A stretch of DNA of 64,000 nucleotides from Opitutia bacterium UBA7876. Its GTDB lineage: Bacteria; Verrucomicrobiota; Verrucomicrobiia; Opitutales; Seribacteraceae. Of this stretch, positions 10,052 through 18,748 are shown one piece after another (within the stretch, counting starts at the first letter, position 1; each line of letters opens with the position of its first letter). Where the stretch lies: the NCBI GenBank assembly GCA_002500665.1, contig DLRY01000018.1, forward strand, positions 5,929 to 69,928, read 5' to 3'. Under the pieces are notes generated by a model that did no database searches, was not told where the DNA came from, and saw only the letters and a program-made list of their open reading frames with translations. A program made the translations under genes and the position numbers.

Positions 10052-10357
10052 TTATACTCCGCAATCCCAAAGCCTGACCGAGTAGAAAAGGATTTTGCAA
10101 TCGTGGCTGCCTTTGAAAGTTAATCTAGGCCCAAAATTGTATTTGGGATTGATAATCGTCACATTTTCATGCTCATGGGTATTTTCATGGCCATTGACCA
10201 GAACGCGTATCTTCTCTAATTAGCATTCGATCAGCAAATCGATCCATTTATTTAGGGGCATGTTGGATTTGGGTTCAAAGAAAGAGGGTCCGTCCGGTGA
10301 TTCATAAAAGAGTAATGTCTTATAATTTACTTCCTTATGGTTTTCGTCTTTCTTGCG
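10052..10357 (-). pseudogene. Degraded coding remnant of unknown family
   Basis: The 447 bases between 9987 and 10433 hold no intact gene. On the minus strand one frame (10357 to 10052) reads like a real protein tail, interrupted by a single TAA at 10222-10220. Before the stop it contains YKTLLFYESPDGPSFFEP and LNKWIDLLIEC; after it come RVLVNGHENTHEHENVTI, NPKYNFGPRLTFKGS and a terminal VRLWDCGV. The low-complexity-free composition and the continuity of the frame across the stop argue for a decayed gene end rather than chance. I do not recognise the family; the pattern is compatible with a C-terminal beta-sandwich. The rest of the gap shows only AT-rich sequence. Confidence 0.4.
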
Positions 10358-10433
10358 TTACTTTAAGCTAGTCATTCAATCTTGTGGGAATAGTATCCGA
10401 AATGAAATACATAATTATCCAAAAACTAAAGTT

Positions 10434-10676
10434 ATGATTACCTACGACTACCACTGTGATGCCAACGGAGAAACCGTAACCGTCAGCCATAGCATCAAGG
10501 AGACCTTAACGACCTGGGGCGAATTGTGCTCCTTGGCCAAGCATAGGATGGGCGAAACTCCTCCTTACGCTCCCGTTCGCCGGCTCATTTCATATGAGGA
10601 GCCGAAACCCGACGAATCCACACTCTCCATGTTCTCCAAAAACAAATCTCACGGCGATGGCTGCGGTTGCTGCTGA
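10434..10676 (+). CDS. FmdB-like small protein with degenerate zinc ribbon
   Basis: An 80-residue protein resembling the FmdB/zinc-ribbon family: it starts MITYDYHC, like the family's M-P-x-Y-x-Y-x-C, and later has PVRRLIS, the other family signature. I start it at the ATG at 10434 for this reason; an upstream ATG-like extension to 10353 does not match the family. The usual two CxxC pairs are broken: Cys 8 and Cys 32 remain, but their partners are replaced. Instead the chain ends GDGCGCC, giving three extra cysteines (77, 79, 80). It may bind metal in a different way. It precedes a DUF1080 gene by 28 bases on the same strand and could be co-transcribed with it. The function is unknown even for typical FmdB proteins. 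Confidence 0.65.
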   Translation: MITYDYHCDANGETVTVSHSIKETLTTWGELCSLAKHRMGETPPYAPVRRLISYEEPKPDESTLSMFSKNKSHGDGCGCC

Positions 10677-10704
10677 AGAATCGTAACAACCCAAAGCTTT
10701 CGTC

Positions 10705-11460
10705 ATGATAGGAAACCATATTGCAAAGTACGCCACCGTCTTAGCCAGCTTGCTCCTTCTCCTCTCTTTTGCTCATGCGGCCAAGAAAGACGGCGAGTGG
10801 ATCCAGCTCTTCAACGGCAAGGATTTGTCCGACTGGACGGTCAAAATCCGCGGACACGAAGCCGGAATAAACCACAACGATACCTTTTCCGTGAAGGATG
10901 GAGTGATCCGCGTATCCTACGACAAGTACGACAAGTTCGACGAAACCTTCGGCCACATCTTCTACAAGACGCCCTTTTCCCACTACGTCATTCGGGTCGA
11001 ATATCGTTTCCTCGGCGACCAGGTCGAGGGTGGTCCCGGCTGGGCCTTCCGCAACAGTGGGGTCATGGTTCATGGGCAAACTCCAGAGAGCATGGCCAAG
11101 GGGCAGGACTTTCCCAATTCCATCGAAGTTCAGCTGTTGGGCGGAAAAGGGGATGGTAAGCGAACCACGGCCAACTTGTGCACGCCTGGCACGGACGTCG
11201 TCATGAATAAGAAATTGCTCAAGCGTCATTGCATAAGCAGCAAGAGCAATACCTACCACGGCGACCAGTGGGTAACCGTTGAGATCGAGGTGCGGGGAAG
11301 CAAATCGATCAAACACGTCATTGATGGTGAAACCGTTTTGGAATACACCAAGCCTCAACTTGACGACGGAACTTTGCTTGAAGGCGGTACCATTTCCCTT
11401 CAGTCGGAAAGCCACCCGGTGGAGTTCCGAAAGGTGGAGCTCAAGAAGCTCAAGAAATAA
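10705..11460 (+). CDS. DUF1080 / 3-keto-disaccharide hydrolase-like secreted protein
   Basis: A 251-residue secreted protein with a clear signal peptide (residues 1-25, ending AHA) followed by the DUF1080 fold, a concanavalin-like beta-sandwich. Family hallmarks are WIQLFNGKDLSDW at the start, FSVKDGVIRV, a central FRNSGVMVHGQ strand and the closing GGTISLQSESHPVEFRKV motif. Characterised relatives hydrolyse 3-keto-glucosides; many others are only assumed to bind or cleave sugars. The length is normal for a single-domain member. It follows the FmdB-like gene closely and converges with the MtfA-like gene. Neither the sugar substrate nor catalysis can be proved from sequence. Confidence 0.88.
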   Translation: MIGNHIAKYATVLASLLLLLSFAHAAKKDGEWIQLFNGKDLSDWTVKIRGHEAGINHNDTFSVKDGVIRVSYDKYDKFDETFGHIFYKTPFSHYVIRVEYRFLGDQVEGGPGWAFRNSGVMVHGQTPESMAKGQDFPNSIEVQLLGGKGDGKRTTANLCTPGTDVVMNKKLLKRHCISSKSNTYHGDQWVTVEIEVRGSKSIKHVIDGETVLEYTKPQLDDGTLLEGGTISLQSESHPVEFRKVELKKLKK

Positions 11461-11584
11461 CCCCCGAGAAGCGAGGGAACCCGGTCCGGAAACCTTAGGC
11501 TTTCACCCCTCTGAGAAGTGGCGGTCGGTTAAGTTCTCATTCCGTAACGGGAAATTAGCGGGGTAGGAAGCCTTCGGTCCTTTG

Positions 11585-12919
11585 CTAATGCCAACAAGCA
11601 GGGTCAAGGCGGTAGAATTTCTTAAAGAGAGCGTAGACCTCAGGCCACTGCCGGCGTAGGTAGTGGCCCCGCTCGAAAAAGGCCTCGGTTGCGCAAGTTA
11701 GCATTTCCGCCCGACGCCAACCCTCATACTCGTGCAAGGCATAGCTTCTGATCTCCGGCCTGAAGTGATTGATCCACAAACTGGAAGCCGCGTCGGAATA
11801 GTTCTCATAAACCTTTTCCAGGCGGTCATATACTTCATCCCGCATGGCCTTCCATTGCTCGTAGTCTTTCGAATCTTCGGATACCGGGATGCTTTGGGCG
11901 ATCCCGTCCTCGGCATAGTCAAGTACGTGGGCGAATTCGTGTAAGGTCAAATTTCTTCCGTCCTCGAGTCCGGTAGGCCGAACTCCCCTCCTTCTTTCAA
12001 TACGAGTTGGCATGTTGACGTTCACTTCTTCCTGGACGTATTTCCAAACCAAATGCACTTCGTTCCGCCAAGCCGTGCCCCTGAAGCCAGGACGATCCTT
12101 TATCCTGTTTTTGTATAGCGTGATCTTCCGGAGTTGCCTGTAGTCGCTCATCTGCCTGTTTAGGACCAACAGACAGGCCTGAGCGGCAACCAGCATTTTC
12201 ATCACATCGGTGATTTCGAGGTCCACTCCGGTAAATTCAAACGATTCTACAAAGACCATTATTCGCTGATCCAAAGGCTTTCTCAAATCGTTGGGCAAAT
12301 TCAGGTACAGGCCAAGCTTCACAAGTTCCTCACGGTGCGAACGATCCAGCTGCCAGTCAGCCTTTTGGCTTAATCGTTCGTTTAGGATTCGGCCCCTTTG
12401 ATGAGCACTGTTTTCTTCGATTAATGAGGTGGTGAACGGGTCAGTCCATGGTCTGCCGTTTCCCGCACCAAGGGCTTGCTTGACCTTTTCTCTACGAGTC
12501 AATTCGAGGAGAACCAATATGAGCAGGAACCCGCCGAAAAAAGTAGTGCAGACAAGGATTACGATTCCCGGCTCCAGGTATTTGGGTCTTGGGGAGGTTA
12601 TTCCACCAAAGATCAAGATTCCCAAATTGATTAGGACCCAAGCGATGATGGCGAGCGTGAAGTGGCGCTTCTTGCTCAGGTCGAACTTTCCCATGGGAAA
12701 TGACTTGGCTTTCCTGAGCTCCTTTGTTGCGCGTCTGTAGTCCAAGTAAAAGGGTAGCGGGAAACAGAGTAAGAAAAGGACGACCGGTATGGGGATTTCG
12801 GTACCGGGGATCAACGGCATGAACTCGTAAGCGAGACATAGGTTGAAAACCAATGAACCAAGTAGCCACGGAAGCCAAAAAAGCAGTCTTTTTTTCCATT
12901 TGTCATTCAAAAAAGACAT
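11585..12919 (-). CDS. MtfA-like zinc metallopeptidase (M90) with N-terminal membrane domain
   Basis: A 444-residue protein. The C-terminal two thirds match MtfA-type peptidases, with the zinc motif HEFAH (about residue 325) followed by VLDYAEDG and a later ATEAFFERG that supplies the third acidic ligand. In Escherichia coli MtfA is a soluble regulator of glucose uptake through binding of Mlc. Here the first 150 residues add about four membrane-spanning segments (around 12-30, 40-60, 88-108 and 120-142), so the protease is anchored. This makes the E. coli regulatory role doubtful. It converges with the DUF1080 gene and is followed at 15 bases by the sulfatase gene transcribed towards it on the same strand. 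The assignment to the peptidase family is strong; the role is open. Confidence 0.85.
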   Translation of the reverse strand: MSFLNDKWKKRLLFWLPWLLGSLVFNLCLAYEFMPLIPGTEIPIPVVLFLLCFPLPFYLDYRRATKELRKAKSFPMGKFDLSKKRHFTLAIIAWVLINLGILIFGGITSPRPKYLEPGIVILVCTTFFGGFLLILVLLELTRREKVKQALGAGNGRPWTDPFTTSLIEENSAHQRGRILNERLSQKADWQLDRSHREELVKLGLYLNLPNDLRKPLDQRIMVFVESFEFTGVDLEITDVMKMLVAAQACLLVLNRQMSDYRQLRKITLYKNRIKDRPGFRGTAWRNEVHLVWKYVQEEVNVNMPTRIERRRGVRPTGLEDGRNLTLHEFAHVLDYAEDGIAQSIPVSEDSKDYEQWKAMRDEVYDRLEKVYENYSDAASSLWINHFRPEIRSYALHEYEGWRRAEMLTCATEAFFERGHYLRRQWPEVYALFKKFYRLDPACWH

Positions 12920-12934
12920 TTCCTTGCGTGGTTT

Positions 12935-14320
12935 TCACTTCGCTCTCTTTTTTTTCGGTTTACGGGTGATTTCCGGGATGGGCTCGGAAGTAGGGTAGGT
13001 GGCTTGGTGAGGTTGGAGTTCGTCCCCTTGGGCGCTGGTCCATCTCTTGAGCTCGGTTTTTAGCTCGGCCAACTTGGCTTTGTGCTTGGGGTGGCCGGCC
13101 AGGTTATTCAGTTCGTTCGGATCCTTGTCCAAGTCGAAGAGTTCGAACTCGGGGCGGACGTGGTATCTCTTCACGATGGCGGCGGCATCGGGGTCCGACC
13201 TGGCGGCCGCATACCAGGAGTGCCAGTAGGCTCCCCGCCCGTCCGAGCGCAGGCGGTCGGAATGATTTGTGTGGTACGCGTCCGGCCGCAGGTTGTGGAT
13301 ATACTTGTACTTGCCCATGCGGACGCTCCGGATGGGAAAGACGTTCATCTCTTTGTCGCCCGTGTTTGTGGTGAAGATATTTTCTCGATGTTTTTTCGTT
13401 TTGCCGAGTAGAACCGGAGCGAAGGATTGGCCGTCGATGTCCCTCGGAACCTTGCCGCCAGCCAAGTCGATTAGGGTAGGAAGGACGTCTACCCAGCTTA
13501 CCATGGCATTGGTTCGTGCGCCGGCCTTGATCTTGCCGTGCCAATAGACCTGCAAAGGGACGCGCGTACCGTAATCGTAGAGGTTCCATTTGCCGAAAGG
13601 CCACTGCCCACCGTGGTCGCTCGTGAACAAAAAAATGAAGTCATCGCCGAAGGTTTTCTTGGCGAATTTCAGTACCCTGCCCATCTCCTGATCCATGCCT
13701 TCTACGTCGGTCAGGTAACGGGCCCAGTGCTCGCGGGTCTCCTTGGTATCGATGAAGAAGGGAGGCAAGGTCACTTTGTTGGGATCGTACTTCATTTCCT
13801 TGGTCCATTCGACGTGCGGCCGGCGATCCCCGACCAAGAGGCAAACGGGACCGTCGATCTTGGCTTTGCCGAAATACTTTTCCACCTCCACGGACATGCC
13901 TGTCCGTTTGGGGTTGTTGAAGTCCATGCCTTCGAAGTCCCTGTTGCCGTGGGCAACTTTGCCGAAAGAGGCAACGTGGTAACCCATCTTCTTGAGGATT
14001 GGCATTAGAAACTTTGTTCCGGGCTTGACCTGGCTGTGGTTGGGGTGAGCTCCATGGCGGGCGGGCATCAAGCCGGTGAGCAAGGAGAAGCGACTGGGGC
14101 AACAACTTGGCGAGGCGACGTAGGCGTCGTCGAAAGTCATACCCTTGGCGGCAAGAAGATCCATGGTTGGCGTTCGAACGTCCTTCGATCCGTGAATGGA
14201 AGTGTCCAGGCGACCAAGGTCGTCGGAGATGAAGACCACGAGGTGTGGCTTTTCAAAAGCCCCCAAGCAAGTCGTGGCCAAAAGGAGTGAGGGAAGGAAT
14301 GATCTAAGCGCGAGGTTCAT
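12935..14320 (-). CDS. Secreted sulfatase, family S1 (iduronate-2-sulfatase-like)
   Basis: A 461-residue sulfatase with a signal peptide (residues 1-20). It carries the metal site start VVFISDDLGRLD and the formylglycine motif CCPSR, in which the first Cys (73) is the modified one and the x position is also Cys. The later TSDHGGQWPFGKWNLYDYG segment provides the second metal-binding Asp-His pair and the GKW-like Lys. I chose the ATG at 14320 over a TTG 30 bases upstream because only the ATG gives a normal signal peptide; neither has a clear ribosome binding site. It is divergent from another sulfatase gene starting at 14527, so the 206 bases between them must hold both promoters. The downstream gene on this strand is the MtfA-like peptidase. 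Confidence 0.92.
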   Translation of the reverse strand: MNLALRSFLPSLLLATTCLGAFEKPHLVVFISDDLGRLDTSIHGSKDVRTPTMDLLAAKGMTFDDAYVASPSCCPSRFSLLTGLMPARHGAHPNHSQVKPGTKFLMPILKKMGYHVASFGKVAHGNRDFEGMDFNNPKRTGMSVEVEKYFGKAKIDGPVCLLVGDRRPHVEWTKEMKYDPNKVTLPPFFIDTKETREHWARYLTDVEGMDQEMGRVLKFAKKTFGDDFIFLFTSDHGGQWPFGKWNLYDYGTRVPLQVYWHGKIKAGARTNAMVSWVDVLPTLIDLAGGKVPRDIDGQSFAPVLLGKTKKHRENIFTTNTGDKEMNVFPIRSVRMGKYKYIHNLRPDAYHTNHSDRLRSDGRGAYWHSWYAAARSDPDAAAIVKRYHVRPEFELFDLDKDPNELNNLAGHPKHKAKLAELKTELKRWTSAQGDELQPHQATYPTSEPIPEITRKPKKKRAK

Positions 14321-14526
14321 GAGAGAGGAAAGGGTTTGGAATGCAAACAAAGGTGGAGACCGTAAAGTGGCTTAGGATCTCCGAAAGATCGAGAATAACT
14401 TCCTTGAAGATAATTGATTTAATCTTGCCATGCAAGTCATGCCCTAAACGATTGAATTTTGCGCCGTTGATTCCCTGCTTAGCGAGCCGTGAAAGAACCG
14501 GGCCACCACTTAGAGAAGAATTCACC

Positions 14527-15891
14527 ATGAAACAACTGTTCCTGACCCTTTTTTTTGCACTCTTAACCACCTGCATCGTCTCTGCCGACGATCGGCCCAA
14601 CGTTCTTTTCATTGCCGTTGACGACCTGAACCACTGGGTCAGTCACTTGGGTCGCAACCCACAGGCCAAGACCCCCAATATCGATCGTCTGGCTGCCATG
14701 GGTACAACCTTTACCAATGCTCACACGGCCGTCCCTGCCTGCGAACCTTCGCGTTGCGCTCTGATGAGCGGACGGCGTCCATGGGTAAGCGGGTGCTACA
14801 AGAACGGACACACATGGCGAAAATACCAAATGCCAGGGGAGGGGTTGTCCGCCCAGTTTTTAAAAGCCGGATACTATGTTTCCGGGGCCGGCAAGATTTA
14901 CCATCAAATGATTGCCCTGGAAGAGGAGTGGACTGATTACATGGACAAAGGCAAGTTATCCCTGAATGGTCGGAGAGTCGCTAAGCACGACGGTTTCCAT
15001 AACGGCAAAACCTTCCCTAATTTAAAGGATGAAGACATTGTGGATTGGCATTCGGTCGATTACTGCGTGGAGCGACTTTCAAAGAAGCGTCAAAAGCCCT
15101 ATTTCATTGCCTGCGGGCTCTACAAGCCACACCTCGCATTTGTGGCGCCACGCAAATATTATAAGGATTTTCCTCTCGATGAAATCAAACTTCCTCCGTA
15201 CTTGGAGAATGATCTCGATGACATTCCTCCTGCGGGAATTAAAATGGCCAAACCTCAGGCGGATCATGCCAAGTTTTTGAAAAGCGGGCGCTGGAAAGCC
15301 GCGATCCAATCCTACCTCGCCACCTGCGCCTATACCGACATGAACGTGGGTAGACTCCTTGATGCCTTTGAAAAAAGCCCCGACCGAAAAAATACGATCA
15401 TCGTTTTCTGGAGCGATCACGGATGGTCGCTTGGCGAAAAACAGCATTGGAGAAAATTTGCACTCTGGGAAGAAACGACCCGAATTCCGATGATATGGGT
15501 GGCTCCGGGCGTTACCAAGCCCGGAACGAGATGCATTCAGCCTGTCGACACCATGAGCATTTACCCCACTCTATGCTCGCTGACAGGGATTGAAAAACCT
15601 GATCACGTAAGCGGCCACGACATCTCCTCTCTCTTACGAAACCCGAAAGCCGAATGGAAACACCCGGCCATCACCACCTATGGAAGAGGAAATCATTCCG
15701 TTCGGACGGCAACCGAAAGGTACATTCGATATGCAGACGGATCCGAGGAATACTATGATCACTCAAAGGATCCCTACGAATGGAAGAACCTGGCCGCAAC
15801 TTCCGACCTGAGCCGGTTCGAAAAATGGTTGCCTGAAAAAGAGGTGAGCAGCAAAGCTTCGAATAAAAACCCGAAGAAATCCAAGAAGTAA
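14527..15891 (+). CDS. Secreted sulfatase, family S1 (IDS/S1_7-like)
   Basis: A 454-residue sulfatase starting at the ATG at 14527, which has an AGAGAAG ribosome binding site and begins a typical signal peptide (MKQLFLTLFFALLTT). An in-frame upstream extension lacks these. The formylglycine motif is CEPSR (Cys 72), preceded by VLFIAVDDLNHWVSHLG, the variant seen in iduronate-2-sulfatase-like enzymes. The late WSDHGWSLGEKQHWRKF region gives the remaining metal and sulfate ligands (Asp-His and Lys-x-x-His). It is divergent from the sulfatase at 12935-14320 and is followed after 199 bases by a DUF1080 gene on the same strand. The specific glycan sulfate is not determinable here. Confidence 0.93.
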   Translation: MKQLFLTLFFALLTTCIVSADDRPNVLFIAVDDLNHWVSHLGRNPQAKTPNIDRLAAMGTTFTNAHTAVPACEPSRCALMSGRRPWVSGCYKNGHTWRKYQMPGEGLSAQFLKAGYYVSGAGKIYHQMIALEEEWTDYMDKGKLSLNGRRVAKHDGFHNGKTFPNLKDEDIVDWHSVDYCVERLSKKRQKPYFIACGLYKPHLAFVAPRKYYKDFPLDEIKLPPYLENDLDDIPPAGIKMAKPQADHAKFLKSGRWKAAIQSYLATCAYTDMNVGRLLDAFEKSPDRKNTIIVFWSDHGWSLGEKQHWRKFALWEETTRIPMIWVAPGVTKPGTRCIQPVDTMSIYPTLCSLTGIEKPDHVSGHDISSLLRNPKAEWKHPAITTYGRGNHSVRTATERYIRYADGSEEYYDHSKDPYEWKNLAATSDLSRFEKWLPEKEVSSKASNKNPKKSKK

Positions 15892-16090
15892 GGCTAGTGC
15901 CATTCAGTACAACCCTTGCGTCAACGATAACGCATCGGATCCTTGCCCCAGGTCTTCAGGATCAAATCACGCCAGTGAGGTTTGAGGAAACATTTGCTTC
16001 GCCCAACAGATGGGCCGGCTATTTGCGTTTCATGCATAGAGGTTGTTTCACAGGTTGCATCTCTTCTTTTTGTTAAATATAGAAAATGAA

Positions 16091-16726
16091 ATGAACCCTC
16101 TTTTATTTTCAACGATCCTTTGCTTTTATTGCTTTGCCACCGTTCTGACGGCTGGCGATAACGCCCTTTCCAAATCCGAAAAAGCGGATGGGTGGAAACT
16201 TTTGTTCAACGGCAAGAACCTGACCGACTGGAAAGTCGACAAATGGAACCCGGACAGTATTTCCGTAAAAGACGGTTCGATCAAATGCCATGGCAAGCCC
16301 TCCATGGTGTATTACACGGGCAAGGGCAAGGAAATGAAGGATTTTCACTTCAAGGCCGACGTGATGACCAAGCCAGGATCAAACGGTGGAATCTTTTTTC
16401 ACACCAAGTATCAGGACAAGGGATGGCCCGTCGGGCATGAGGCGCAGATCAACCAGACCCAAAAAGATCCCGTGAAGACGGGTAGCGTCTACATCGTAAA
16501 GAAGAACTTGAAAGCTCCGGCCAAGGACAACGAATGGTTCCATTATGAAATCATCGTGCAGGGCAACCGCGTCGAAACCAAGGTGGACGGCAAGACCGTG
16601 GTGGTCTACGAGGAAGGCAAGGAGGTCAAAGGCAAGAGAAAGCTTTCAACAGGGACCATCGGACTTCAGGCTCACGACCCCGGAAGCGTTGTCCTGGTAA
16701 AGAATATCAAGGTGAAGTCCCTCTAG
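16091..16726 (+). CDS. DUF1080 family secreted protein
   Basis: A 211-residue protein with a signal peptide (about residues 1-20) and the DUF1080 sugar-hydrolase fold: WKLLFNGKNLTDWKV, SISVKDGSIKCHG, the central NGGIFFHTKY and the closing GTIGLQAHDPGSVVLVKNI. It is a distant paralogue of the protein at 10705-11460. The ATG at 16091 is chosen because it opens the signal peptide; the ribosome binding site is poor. Upstream, 15892-16090 has no gene, although the minus strand there reads a short coding-like tail (HWRDLILKTWGKDPMRYR, ending near 15921) that may be another remnant. It converges with the ThuA-like gene 20 bases downstream. Activity on keto-sugars is possible but unproved. Confidence 0.88.
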   Translation: MNPLLFSTILCFYCFATVLTAGDNALSKSEKADGWKLLFNGKNLTDWKVDKWNPDSISVKDGSIKCHGKPSMVYYTGKGKEMKDFHFKADVMTKPGSNGGIFFHTKYQDKGWPVGHEAQINQTQKDPVKTGSVYIVKKNLKAPAKDNEWFHYEIIVQGNRVETKVDGKTVVVYEEGKEVKGKRKLSTGTIGLQAHDPGSVVLVKNIKVKSL

Positions 16727-16745
16727 GAAGACTTCGGCAGGTTCT

Positions 16746-17657
16746 TTACTTCAGTGGCTTGATGTCTTTGACGTCTCGATAGACCGCACGTTCTACGGGC
16801 AACTCAGCGGCAGTGATGGGAGGGAAAGTCACTTTTCCGGTAGCGGCCCATTCCGTTCCGCGGATAAGCGTTTCCTGAAAGGCAACGCCACCCATTGAGG
16901 TATGGCTGTGCCCCATGACCGTATGAAAGATTCGACCCTTGCCGTAAGTGATGGTCATCAAAACGGGCTCATGCCTCTCGGACCCACCTTTGGCAAATGC
17001 GGTGGCCAGGACTTCCATGTTTTTGGCCGGGCCACGCATGCGGTCGTACAGTTCCTCCTTCACCTGTAGAAACTCCGTTGGCAAGCCACGGGTGATGGGG
17101 TGGTCCTTTTCGCGGACGACCACCTTGTATTCCCATGGGCGACCGTGGGAGCCACCTCGTCCCTTGGAATTGTCCCGTACGATCTTACCATCTTTCCAGT
17201 AGACGTAGGGTCCGTCCTTCTCATTACGGCCTCCCCAGCCCCCGAGACCAATCATCTCGTTGAACTCCTTCCACTTGGGGAAGGAATTGTCGGCAGCATG
17301 AACCACCACGAGATTCCCTCCACCCTTGATATATCGGACGAAGGATTCTTCGGTTTTCTTCGTCCAGGAAGCTCCGTTGTAATTGGAAAGAACCACGTCG
17401 TACTTCTTGAAGTCAGGGTTGAATCCGGCTACCTCGGCTTTGGACACAGTGGCCACTTCGATGGTGAAACGGCCGGTGGCCTTGAGGGTTTCCATCATGA
17501 CCGGCGAGCATCTTTTCCAATCGTGGTTGTTCTGTCCGTCGATAAGGAGCACCTTGATCTTGGCCGAACCCTTGTGGGCGTCGGCAAATGAGGCCTTAGG
17601 CGCAAACGTGATTTGAAACGCCAATGCAGCGAGAATGGAGAGAAAGGTTTTGAACAT
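16746..17657 (-). CDS. ThuA-domain secreted protein (class I GATase-like fold)
   Basis: A 303-residue secreted protein beginning at the ATG at 17657, the start of a signal peptide ending FADAHKG. The fold is ThuA-like: IKVLLIDGQNNHDWKRCSP at the start, the VVHAADNSFPKW strand-turn at the position of the GATase nucleophile elbow, and DHPITRGLPTEF, a near-universal ThuA signature. ThuA domains are linked to carbohydrate utilisation, but their chemistry is largely unknown. It lies 76 bases downstream of a second ThuA gene on the same strand; the two are probably one operon. Both resemble proteins that sit beside DUF1080 or dehydrogenase genes in Verrucomicrobiota. Confidence 0.88.
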   Translation of the reverse strand: MFKTFLSILAALAFQITFAPKASFADAHKGSAKIKVLLIDGQNNHDWKRCSPVMMETLKATGRFTIEVATVSKAEVAGFNPDFKKYDVVLSNYNGASWTKKTEESFVRYIKGGGNLVVVHAADNSFPKWKEFNEMIGLGGWGGRNEKDGPYVYWKDGKIVRDNSKGRGGSHGRPWEYKVVVREKDHPITRGLPTEFLQVKEELYDRMRGPAKNMEVLATAFAKGGSERHEPVLMTITYGKGRIFHTVMGHSHTSMGGVAFQETLIRGTEWAATGKVTFPPITAAELPVERAVYRDVKDIKPLK

Positions 17658-17733
17658 GATCTTCTTTGGTTGAATTAATTTCAAGAACTCAAAAAAGTCC
17701 TTAAAAATTTGATTGCTCGATGCGAGGGTGAAC

Positions 17734-18585
17734 CTACTTGATCGCTACCGCTTTCGACGGGACCCCGTTCTTGGGCACTTCTACACCGGACGTCCATGCG
17801 ATTGCGTTGAGAATGAGGGTTCGCCAATCATCGCTGCCCCAAGTCTCGTGGTAGTGTCCTCCCGTAGTTCCGAACCCACGGCTTTTGCCATCGGGCCGCT
17901 CATAAGCCCAACCAATGTGTTGGATTTCTCCGGCCGCCATCGATTTGCGTACGTGCGGGTTATTGGAATGGGGACCGTCCTTGCGGTTCATGGTGCTTTG
18001 CGGGGGATGAGCGGAGATGATGGGGGTTACTCCCTTCATGTCCGGCTGGAAGCGCATGTGGTAGTACCACTCGTCTTTTTGGGTGAATGGCTTGACTCCG
18101 CGGGTGATGGGGTGCTTGGGGAGCGATTTGACCTCGGCAGTCCAATGCGGGTTGACCGACCAATGAGTCTCGAAATAGCCACCCATTGCTTTGAGCATGA
18201 GGTCACCGGAGCGTCCAATAGGCACTTCCACGGCATAGTGCATGAACACGAAGCCGACGCCGTCATTGATGAGCTTTTCGAACTGATCGAGGTGCTTCAT
18301 GACGAGGTGACCTTTGCCACCGTTGCAAAAGATTACTACGCAGTCGGCGCCATCGAAGGCCTTGGAGTCTGCAGGCCAACCCTTGTGAAGGGAGGTCTCG
18401 AAACCGAGCTTGCTGTCCTCGAGGGCTTTGGCGAGAAGTTCATTTCCGCTCTCGTGGGCATGGGTCTTGGCGTTTTTTCCCCGGTCGGCGAGGAAGACGA
18501 CTTTCTTGTTCGCGGCAAAGCAGATAGAAGAAAAGACAAAGGCGGCGAGTACGGTGACGATTAAGGCGCGTGTTGTTCGTTTCAT
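17734..18585 (-). CDS. ThuA-domain secreted protein
   Basis: A 283-residue protein with a signal peptide (MKRTTRALIVTVLAAFVFSS..., cleaved near FAANKK). ThuA features are KVVFLADRGKNAKTHAHES, a central FVFMHYAVEVPIG region, the signature KHPITRGVKPF, and ERPDGKSRGFGTTGGHYHE with several histidines near the C-terminus. The cluster of His residues (HAHE, GGHYHETW) suggests a metal or catalytic site. It starts the two-gene ThuA operon with the gene at 16746-17657. The 163 bases upstream to 18748 hold no gene and presumably the promoter. The substrate is unknown. Confidence 0.87.
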   Translation of the reverse strand: MKRTTRALIVTVLAAFVFSSICFAANKKVVFLADRGKNAKTHAHESGNELLAKALEDSKLGFETSLHKGWPADSKAFDGADCVVIFCNGGKGHLVMKHLDQFEKLINDGVGFVFMHYAVEVPIGRSGDLMLKAMGGYFETHWSVNPHWTAEVKSLPKHPITRGVKPFTQKDEWYYHMRFQPDMKGVTPIISAHPPQSTMNRKDGPHSNNPHVRKSMAAGEIQHIGWAYERPDGKSRGFGTTGGHYHETWGSDDWRTLILNAIAWTSGVEVPKNGVPSKAVAIK

Positions 18586-18748
18586 AGGATTGGGTTAGGT
18601 TGGATAGAGTCGCTCATTAAGAGGATCGAGGTTGGTTCTCAAGTTTGAAATGTGCAATCCCGTGAAAATTTTTCTATGACGAAAGAAGTTTAGCCCGAGA
18701 ATTTATGGAATCGCGTGTTGTTGGATGGAGTCTACCAAGAATTTGATC

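Noticed and set aside
11461..11584. Gap between the convergent DUF1080 and MtfA-like genes searched for a terminator hairpin
   Set aside because: No stem of useful length with a T tract could be seen.
17713..18564. Plus-strand open frame nearly the same length as the ThuA gene on the other strand
   Set aside because: The minus-strand product has a signal peptide and the ThuA signature; the plus-strand frame has neither.
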